Source of the DNA: Candidatus Thorarchaeota archaeon SMTZ1-83
GTDB lineage: Archaea > Asgardarchaeota > Thorarchaeia > Thorarchaeales > Thorarchaeaceae
Assembly (NCBI GenBank): GCA_001563325.1
Contig: LRSK01000056.1
Location: 1-11,397 of the forward strand
Direction of reading: 5' to 3'
Length of the DNA stretch: 11,397 nucleotides
Shown piece after piece: positions 5,786 through 11,397 of the stretch. A program made the position numbers and the translations under genes. Every line of letters starts with the position of its first letter. The stretch's first letter is position 1. The notes below the pieces were generated by a model that saw only the letters and a program-made list of their open reading frames with translations, made no database searches and had not been told where the DNA came from.

Positions 5786-8596
5786 ATGAACTCACATGAA
5801 TCAGGAGATGGTGTACTAGGCTATAGTGACTGCCTGATCAGTCTAGGCACAGACCCCCAAGGCCTGACACAAGAAGAAGCGATGAGAAGACTGGATGAAT
5901 ATGGTCCAAACGAGCTTACTCTTGAAGAAGGAGAGAATCCACTCTTCTTGTTCTTGCGGCAATTCAAGTCACCTTTGGTCTATGTTCTCATTCTTGCAGC
6001 AGGAGTTTCTGTCCTTGCCGACCACGCAATAGATGCCTTTGTAATCGCAATCATTCTGATGATTAATGCCATCATTGGATTCGTCCAAGAATGGAAAGCT
6101 GAAAAGACGATAGAATCAGTACGCCAACTCATCGAGGAGAGATCCCTAGTAATTCGAGAAGGGGAAGAACTTGACATTCTGTCAGATGAGATCGTACCGG
6201 GAGATGTCTTGCTCCTCAATGCTGGGGAGAGAGTCCCCGCAGATGGTAGAGTGCTATTCGAGAGAAACTTGCATGTAGATGAGAGTCTTCTGACCGGGGA
6301 AAGCATCCCCATAAAGAAGGATGTCATATGTCTTGTTGATAATCCACACTACTATGAGAAGTCAAACCAGGTCTTTGCAGGGTCTTATGTCACAGAGGGG
6401 AGAGCAAGAGTCCTGGTGGAGAAGACCGGTGACGATACTGTTCTGGGAGAGATTAACCGGGAGCTTGCTGGAGTCGAGCAAGAAGAAGCGACAGTAACGG
6501 TTCGTTTGAAGAGGCTTAGTATCTTCTTTCTTTTTGCAGCACTAGCTTTCGTTGCTCTCAATTTCATCTTGGGAGTATATAGGCAGATAGAAACTTCTGA
6601 ATTGCTGCTGTTCTCCCTCTCCGCCCTTGTTTCAGCAATTCCAGAAGGGTTGATAGCAATCGTCACAGTTGTTCTATCTGTTGGAGTATACAGGCTTTCT
6701 CGCAAGAATGTGATTGTAAGAAACCTTGGTGTTGTTGAAACCTTGGGTGTTGTCAATGTCATCTGCTCAGATAAGACTGGAACGCTCACAAAGAATCAGA
6801 TGATGGTTAGGAGAATCTTCACACCTAATCACACGTTTGAGATAAGCGGCGATGGGTTCAATCCTGAAACGGGAGGGATCTTCCTTCAAGGATGCGGTCC
6901 CGAGGGATGTTTAAGATCACCAGGAGTGGAATCAGAGAGCGACGAATCAACAAGGATCCCAATAAACGGTGAGATACTGAAGGACTACCCAGACCTAGAA
7001 ATACTGTTGGGTTCCATGGCCTTGTGCAATGATTCTGATGTCTTCTCCAGGTGCTTGGTAGAAGACGACCCGATCCGGAAATGCACAGGAGAAGACAGGG
7101 TATGGAGAATAAAGGGTTCGCCTACCGAGGCAGCGCTACTAGTTGTCTTGGAAAAGGCTGGCCTCCACCGATATGTCTTGGATGAAGCCTGGCCACGTAT
7201 TTCAGAGATTCCCTTCACAAGCAATCGGAAGTACATGGCTACGTTTCATGTCCCTGGGAGTAGGCTGGATTCCCTTGACATTTCGAGTGACAATGGCTTG
7301 CTTATCGTAAAGGGTGCTCCAGAAGTAGTCGAGGGATTTCTATCTCAGCCGTCAGGCGCAGATCACTTCGTTGCCGAATTCGCATCACAAGGACTTCGCG
7401 TTCTGACCTGTGCGATCAAAGAGATACCCAAGGATTCGCCACAAATACGTGAGGAAGACCTCACAGAGATGAGATTCGTAGGCTTGTGTGGAATCAATGA
7501 TCCACCGAGGGAAGGAGTCCGAAATTACATAGAGAAATCCAAGAGAGCAGGCATTGACGTATTGATGATTACAGGTGACAACCCACTTACAGCAGAGGCT
7601 ATCGCAAAAGAGGTCGGCATTCTTGACCCAGAAACGGGGTATACTAGTCTGACAGGAGATAGCATTGATGGACTGGATGATGAGGAACTTGAAGAAGCGC
7701 TATCGGTAGGTGCGAAAGTCTTCTCTAGAACTACTCCACTTCACAAACTCCGCATTGTGAAATCATTGCAGAGCCAGGGAATGCTTGTCAGCATGACAGG
7801 GGACGGAGTGAACGACAGTCCAGCTCTTAGGCAAGCCAATGTCGGAGTAGCTATGGGAATAACTGGAACAGATATCGCCAAAGAGGCTGCTGATATCATC
7901 CTCCAAGACGAAAGGTTCGAAGCCGTAGTTGACGGCATAGAGGAAGGTCGGCACATTCTCAATTCATTGAGAAGAGTGGTTCTTTTCTTGACCTCCACGA
8001 ATCTTGCTGAAAGCTTCGCAATCTTGTTTATTCTTCTTGTGTTTCAGAATCCGATACTTCTTCTTCCTCTGCAGATTCTATGGATAAACTTAGTCACTGA
8101 TGGAATGTTAGATTTGGCACTCTCGTTGGAACCAAAGGAACAAGGTCTGTTGGACCAACCTCCAAGCTCGCTTAGAGACCGCGTTCTGTCAAAGGATACC
8201 CTGGGACGAGCAGTCCTGTACGGCATGGTCATGGCGCTATTCGTCTTAGTTGTGTATCTGCAGCATATCGGGCAAGCAGAAGACAAGATACGTACTATGT
8301 TATTTGTGTCCCTGATTGTTCTTCAGTGGTATAGCGTGCAAAACTGTAGATCTCCGACCAAAACGATTACAGAGATTGGACTCACAAGCAACAGGATCAT
8401 TCTGGCTGTTTACTTGGTTGACATATTCCTTGTAAGTATCCTTTTCCTATTTCCCCCACTGACAAGTGTCTTTGGGCTTGTTCAGCTAGAAGTATGGGAG
8501 TGGGTGGAGATTGCAGTATTCGGCGTAGTCTTGCTATTAGTCGAAGAAGCAAGGAAACGAATCAGTAGAAGGCTCCCCTCACGAAACTCGGCCTGA
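5786..8596 (+). CDS. Type II (Ca2+-ATPase-like) P-type cation-transporting ATPase
   Basis: This complete 936-residue membrane pump couples ATP hydrolysis to cation transport. Domains in order: cation-ATPase N-terminal region (10-60); helices 1-2 (about 62-101); actuator domain with TGES (170-173); helices 3-4 (about 244-301) with PEGL at 286-289; phosphorylation site DKTGT, with Asp329 as the phosphorylated residue; nucleotide-binding domain with KGSPTEAA (443-450) and KGAPE (509-513); TGDN (596-599); hinge TGDGVND (671-677); and six C-terminal helices ending near 924. Ligand-type residues match SERCA in helix 4 (Glu in PEGL), helix 5 (Asn739, Glu742) and helix 6 (Asn768, Thr771, Asp772). In helix 8, Gln847 appears to take the place of the SERCA glutamate, as in plasma-membrane Ca2+ pumps. 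Ca2+ is therefore the best guess, but Na+ or another cation is possible. The usual proline after PEGL is Ile here. The gene converges with the one at 8620, leaving 23 nt. Confidence 0.95.
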   Translation: MNSHESGDGVLGYSDCLISLGTDPQGLTQEEAMRRLDEYGPNELTLEEGENPLFLFLRQFKSPLVYVLILAAGVSVLADHAIDAFVIAIILMINAIIGFVQEWKAEKTIESVRQLIEERSLVIREGEELDILSDEIVPGDVLLLNAGERVPADGRVLFERNLHVDESLLTGESIPIKKDVICLVDNPHYYEKSNQVFAGSYVTEGRARVLVEKTGDDTVLGEINRELAGVEQEEATVTVRLKRLSIFFLFAALAFVALNFILGVYRQIETSELLLFSLSALVSAIPEGLIAIVTVVLSVGVYRLSRKNVIVRNLGVVETLGVVNVICSDKTGTLTKNQMMVRRIFTPNHTFEISGDGFNPETGGIFLQGCGPEGCLRSPGVESESDESTRIPINGEILKDYPDLEILLGSMALCNDSDVFSRCLVEDDPIRKCTGEDRVWRIKGSPTEAALLVVLEKAGLHRYVLDEAWPRISEIPFTSNRKYMATFHVPGSRLDSLDISSDNGLLIVKGAPEVVEGFLSQPSGADHFVAEFASQGLRVLTCAIKEIPKDSPQIREEDLTEMRFVGLCGINDPPREGVRNYIEKSKRAGIDVLMITGDNPLTAEAIAKEVGILDPETGYTSLTGDSIDGLDDEELEEALSVGAKVFSRTTPLHKLRIVKSLQSQGMLVSMTGDGVNDSPALRQANVGVAMGITGTDIAKEAADIILQDERFEAVVDGIEEGRHILNSLRRVVLFLTSTNLAESFAILFILLVFQNPILLLPLQILWINLVTDGMLDLALSLEPKEQGLLDQPPSSLRDRVLSKDTLGRAVLYGMVMALFVLVVYLQHIGQAEDKIRTMLFVSLIVLQWYSVQNCRSPTKTITEIGLTSNRIILAVYLVDIFLVSILFLFPPLTSVFGLVQLEVWEWVEIAVFGVVLLLVEEARKRISRRLPSRNSA

Positions 8597-8619
8597 GAAA
8601 TCATCGATATTGTGGTCAG

Positions 8620-9279
8620 CTAGAAGGAAACCTTCCGGTAGAAGTCCGGAAGCTGGATTCCAGTCTTCCCTTGGAAGATGTCCCGGAGCAAGTCGAAGTG
8701 CTCATCTAGGTCCTTCATGAGCTTCTCCAGAGCATGCGGCTCTATGTTCGGCTCTACGCTCCACATTGTGAGATAGTTTGTAATCACCCCGAGCTCGACG
8801 CCACCTTCTTCGAGGTCTCTGAAGATTGTGGCCTTGATGAGCCATTCAGACTCGAACATATCCAGAATATCTTGGATGCTGAGCACGATTAAATCAAGAA
8901 AACCTACGAGACTATCCAGCTTCTTATCCTCAACACCTTCCTCCCGGAGAGTTTCAGTGATGGTCTGGAGTGATGAGGTTCTATGCCGCAGAGTTTCGAA
9001 CATCTTCATCAGCTTGGTGAACTCCTTGATGGAGGCCTCTAATGCTGGTACGAGCTTATCAAACAGGTTGACGAGCAGCTTCCCCCGAGCATTCTCTCTG
9101 ATGTTCTGAAGCCCCTCAAGTTTGCCCAGAGGCCCATCAATGTGCTCAATCTGGACAAGAGTATTCGTGACTGCCTGAATTGACTTCACCGAGTTCCGTT
9201 GAATCTTCGACCATCGTTCAATGAAAGTGTCAAGACTCTCACGAAGATCCTCAAATGCCTCGAAGTCAGCACCGGCCAA
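8620..9279 (-). CDS. All-helical (coiled-coil-like) protein of unknown function
   Basis: This 219-residue, cysteine-free protein is not one I recognise. It is rich in Leu, Glu, Asp and Lys with long heptad-like helices at about 5-60, 65-118 and 120-155, and again at about 180-203. A more ordered hydrophobic stretch lies near 121-141 (LDSLVGFLDLIVLSIQDIL), but it carries acidic residues, so a membrane helix is unlikely. It ends with a short conserved-looking tail (GIQLPDFYRKVSF). No enzyme motif or signal peptide is seen. The start is TTG at 9279, with GGAG 9 nt upstream and an in-frame stop at 9295-9297 that rules out a longer N-terminus. A strong TATA box lies just upstream. It is in the same direction as the HTH-CBS gene, but a 149-nt gap with its own promoter makes it a separate unit. 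A cytosolic scaffold or interaction role is only a guess. Confidence 0.8.
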   Translation of the reverse strand: MAGADFEAFEDLRESLDTFIERWSKIQRNSVKSIQAVTNTLVQIEHIDGPLGKLEGLQNIRENARGKLLVNLFDKLVPALEASIKEFTKLMKMFETLRHRTSSLQTITETLREEGVEDKKLDSLVGFLDLIVLSIQDILDMFESEWLIKATIFRDLEEGGVELGVITNYLTMWSVEPNIEPHALEKLMKDLDEHFDLLRDIFQGKTGIQLPDFYRKVSF

Positions 9280-9312
9280 TATCCAAGTCTCCGTTTACAG
9301 ATTCATTTCAGG

Positions 9313-9322
9313 TATTTATAAC
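9313..9322 (-). promoter_or_regulatory. Strong TATA box for the helical-protein gene
   Basis: The minus strand reads GTTATAAATA, the best TATA match in the window, centred about 38 nt before the TTG at 9279. It implies a very short leader of roughly 12 nt that just includes the GGAG. The rest of the 9280-9428 gap holds only a weak T-rich stretch (minus strand, about 9371-9380) that could end transcription of the HTH-CBS gene; nothing else was seen there. Confidence 0.6.
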
Positions 9323-9428
9323 TCATTCTGAGAGGTTCATGCCGGAGGCCATTTTGACTCTTGAATAGAGGTAAAAGAAACAGTGGCCATGGTCTAAAAC
9401 CTAACTGGTATGTCCCAAGAAGGACGTG

Positions 9429-10019
9429 TCATTTCAGACTGAGGAGGTCAGACCTAGCAAGAATCCCCGTTAATCGTCCTTGGCTCTGAACCAGGACAGC
9501 CTGATAGGTATATAAAAGCGGGATGACGTGTACAACCGGGGCGGACTCATCAACTATTGGAGGTGCCTCTGGTGACATCACCGCTTGTACTGATATCTGA
9601 CTGAGGTCATGGTGCAACTCCTTGATAATGTCTTGCTCTGTCACCATTCCAAGGATGACATTTCCTCTTATCACCGGAATCTGCGAATATCCATTGTCTT
9701 GCATAAGTCGCATAGCTCTTGACGCGGGGTCTCTGGGATCTACAGCTATCGGATTCTCAGTCATCAAGTCTATGCATCTCATTCTCTGAAACTGGCCTAT
9801 GAAGCGACGTTCGATTCGGCGATGCTCGATTACTTCTAGGGCCCTTACCATCATAGAGTGACTGACATCAAGAGCCCCCTTCTCCACTCTGGATACCCAA
9901 GACTGTGTGACTCCAAGTTTGTCAGCCAATTCCTTCTGAGAGAAGCCAGCATCTCTTCTCAGGCGCGTCAGTTTCTCACCTTCTCGCTTGACTATCTCCA
10001 AAGCCTCACCGCCCCTCAT
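9429..10019 (-). CDS. Xre-family HTH regulator with two CBS domains
   Basis: This 196-residue protein is a predicted transcription regulator. An Xre/Cro-type helix-turn-helix spans about 16-50 (LRRDAGFSQKELADKLGVTQ, then SWVSRVEKG). A CBS pair follows: CBS1 at about 80-137 (DLMTENP to GMVTEQD) and CBS2 at about 145-195 (QAVMSPEAPP to GILARSD). CBS pairs bind adenosine ligands such as AMP, ATP or SAM, so the protein probably alters DNA binding in response to one of these. The architecture is that of archaeal HTH-CBS regulators (COG3620-like, from memory). ATG 10019 is chosen because a TATA-like box is centred only about 22 nt upstream, making the mRNA probably leaderless. GTG 10025 in the same frame is the alternative and would add two residues. 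The gene is divergent from methionine adenosyltransferase over 148 nt, hence a possible role in SAM control (inference). Confidence 0.9.
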   Translation of the reverse strand: MRGGEALEIVKREGEKLTRLRRDAGFSQKELADKLGVTQSWVSRVEKGALDVSHSMMVRALEVIEHRRIERRFIGQFQRMRCIDLMTENPIAVDPRDPASRAMRLMQDNGYSQIPVIRGNVILGMVTEQDIIKELHHDLSQISVQAVMSPEAPPIVDESAPVVHVIPLLYTYQAVLVQSQGRLTGILARSDLLSLK

Positions 10020-10035
10020 TTTCACCAGATTCTAT

Positions 10036-10045
10036 GATTTATATT
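10036..10045 (-). promoter_or_regulatory. TATA box for the HTH-CBS gene (leaderless transcript)
   Basis: The minus strand reads AATATAAATC, centred about 22 nt from ATG 10019 and 16 nt from GTG 10025. With the usual archaeal spacing, transcription would begin at or next to the ATG. No SD is present. Confidence 0.5.
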
Positions 10046-10110
10046 CCTTAGCCGCATCTTCCTAGTTCCACCATTCTTCAGAGTACTACAAAAGCGTTCG
10101 CATGCCAACC

Positions 10111-10119
10111 CTTTTATGC
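10111..10119 (+). promoter_or_regulatory. TATA-like box for the methionine adenosyltransferase gene
   Basis: CTTTTATGC is centred about 53 nt before ATG 10168. It predicts transcription from about 10140 and a leader of about 27 nt. That leader has no clear SD. Confidence 0.45.
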
Positions 10120-10127
10120 CTTTCAAT

Positions 10128-10135
10128 CGGCGCCG
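10128..10135. promoter_or_regulatory. CGGCGCCG palindrome near the predicted start of mat transcription
   Basis: This is a perfect 8-bp GC palindrome in an otherwise AT-leaning gap, 9 bp after the TATA-like box and just before the predicted start site. A repressor bound here would block initiation, so it is a candidate operator for the divergent HTH-CBS protein. It is short enough to occur by chance. Confidence 0.3.
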
Positions 10136-10167
10136 GGTGAACAACAAGACAATAGAGTTGAACCAGA

Positions 10168-11367
10168 ATGGTTATTGAAGTTACGCGTGGCGTTGGCATT
10201 CCGGTACCCGAGAGAAAAGTCGAGATTGTCGAACGCAAGGGAAAAGGACATCCTGACACCCTTTGCGACAAGGCAGCAGAGGAACTCTCGGTCCGCCTAA
10301 GCCAGTACTATATTGAAACATTTGGACAGGTACAACATCATAATGTTGACAAGGTCCTCTTAGTAGGAGGTCAATCGAACGCTCGCTTCGGAGGGGGCGA
10401 TGTTATTGAGCCGATCTACCTCTTGTTGAGTGGTCGAGCAGTTGATGTTGTTGACAAGGACTACGAACGTCAGGTCCCTGTAGGCAAGTTCGCAGTGGAG
10501 CACACTAGGGAGTGGCTCAGCGGAGACCTACCAAACCTAGATGTGAATTCAGATGTCATAATTGACTACAAGATTAGAGCAGGGAGCACGGACCTTGTGG
10601 GCAACTTCGAAGTAGGGGTTGACATCCCAAGAGCCAACGATACGTCCTTTGGCGTAAGCTATGCACCACTATCGCCGACTGAAGTGCTTGTCCTAGAGGC
10701 TGAGCAGTTGCTGAATCACGGATACACCAAGAAGAAGTGGCCGCAGATTGGAGAAGACATCAAGGTCATGGGTACAAGAGTTGGAGATAACATCCACCTG
10801 CAGATAGCTGCTGCAATCATCTCTACCCACACAAAGGATGCAGAGGAATATGCCAGTGTTATGGAAGGCATAAGTGAACTACTATCCGACATGGCCGTCA
10901 AGGTTACCGACCAGTCTGTTGAAGTGAGCGTGAACACTGCGGACAGTCCTGAAGATGGCTTGTTCTACTTGACCGTCACAGGGACCTCAGCTGAGCATGG
11001 CGATGACGGACAGGTTGGACGTGGCAACAGGGCGAACGGTCTAATCACTCCCTACAGACCGATGACACTCGAAGCAGCAGCCGGCAAGAACCCTGTTTCT
11101 CATGTTGGCAAGACTTACAATGTTGCGGCCCGAGAGATTGTAGAGAAGGTAGTTGAGGAGCATCCAGATCTCACCCAGGTCTACTGCTACCTTGTAAGCC
11201 AGATAGGCGCACCAATAACAGAACCCAAGGCAATCAATGTAGAACTCTACGGAGAATGCGACCTTGACAAGGTACGTGGTTCTGTCGAGAGCATATCTGA
11301 AGAGGTGATTGCCAAACTGCCAATGGTCTGGGAAGGATTCGTAAAGAGACAGTATCAGCTTTGGTAG
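10168..11367 (+). CDS. mat: Archaeal-type methionine adenosyltransferase (SAM synthetase)
   Basis: This 399-residue cytosolic enzyme makes S-adenosylmethionine from methionine and ATP, releasing phosphate and diphosphate. The sequence is the archaeal form, which is distant from bacterial MetK: ERKGKGHPDTLCD at 22-34 (with GHPD), HHN at 57-59, FGGGDVIEPIYLLLSGRA at 74-91, GTSAEHGDDGQVGRGNR at 272-288, and ITPYRPMTLEAAAGKNPVSH at 293-312. Length and both ends (KRQYQLW) agree with the family and no key motif is missing. ATG 10168 is the only good start near the conserved N-terminus. It has no evident SD, unlike most genes here, so initiation may rely on another mechanism. It is transcribed divergently from an HTH-CBS regulator that could sense its product. 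The 30 bases after the stop show no recognisable terminator. Confidence 0.97.
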   Translation: MVIEVTRGVGIPVPERKVEIVERKGKGHPDTLCDKAAEELSVRLSQYYIETFGQVQHHNVDKVLLVGGQSNARFGGGDVIEPIYLLLSGRAVDVVDKDYERQVPVGKFAVEHTREWLSGDLPNLDVNSDVIIDYKIRAGSTDLVGNFEVGVDIPRANDTSFGVSYAPLSPTEVLVLEAEQLLNHGYTKKKWPQIGEDIKVMGTRVGDNIHLQIAAAIISTHTKDAEEYASVMEGISELLSDMAVKVTDQSVEVSVNTADSPEDGLFYLTVTGTSAEHGDDGQVGRGNRANGLITPYRPMTLEAAAGKNPVSHVGKTYNVAAREIVEKVVEEHPDLTQVYCYLVSQIGAPITEPKAINVELYGECDLDKVRGSVESISEEVIAKLPMVWEGFVKRQYQLW

Positions 11368-11397
11368 AGGAATACTAAGACATCATTACAGTGCGAG

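Noticed and set aside
9280..9428. Possible small RNA or tRNA gene in the 149-nt gap
   Set aside because: No cloverleaf, T-loop GTTC-type motif or strong stem was found. The gap is explained by the promoter of the helical-protein gene and a weak T-rich stretch.

Overview
The window looks archaeal. It carries an archaeal/eukaryotic-type tryptophanyl-tRNA synthetase, an archaeal-type methionine adenosyltransferase and an Xre-HTH/CBS regulator. AT-rich TATA-like boxes lie about 20-50 nt upstream of several starts. Many genes have Shine-Dalgarno (SD) sites, and TTG starts are used. An Asgard-like mesophile (for example a Thorarchaeota-type genome) would fit the gene style and mid GC, but this is an impression and was not tested by search.

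Layout. Minus strand, 1-3161: tryptophanyl-tRNA synthetase, then a two-gene unit of related zinc-ribbon membrane proteins. The downstream one runs off the left edge. Plus strand, 3336-5710: a tight three-gene operon of a small amphi-Trp domain protein, a PhoU-like helical protein (4-nt overlap, TTG start with a strong SD) and a CPA1/NhaP-type cation:proton antiporter. Next, under its own TATA box, comes a complete 936-residue type II P-type cation ATPase (5786-8596). Minus strand, 8620-10019: an all-helical protein of unknown function, and an HTH-CBS regulator that appears leaderless. The regulator is divergent from the methionine adenosyltransferase gene (10168-11367, plus).

The central block is about monovalent or divalent cation homeostasis: a PhoU-like protein, an H+-coupled antiporter and a P-type ATPase. 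The right end pairs SAM synthesis with a candidate SAM or adenosine-ligand-sensing regulator. The left end combines a translation enzyme with two membrane-anchored zinc-ribbon proteins of unknown role.

The most notable anomalies are as follows. (1) The antiporter gene has a well-formed start (SD plus TTG) coding a typical antiporter first helix. That frame stops after 15 codons, and the rest of the protein resumes in another frame with the helix 1-2 region apparently missing. (2) A 13-bp direct repeat (12/13 identical) brackets the TATA-like box of the operon. (3) A perfect 7-bp inverted repeat covers the SD of the zinc-ribbon gene. (4) A self-complementary CGGCGCCG sits near the predicted transcription start of the SAM synthetase gene, facing the HTH-CBS gene. 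(5) The antiporter tail carries two SHOCT-like helical repeats. No tRNA, rRNA, CRISPR array, IS element or gene-free stretch over 300 bases was seen.
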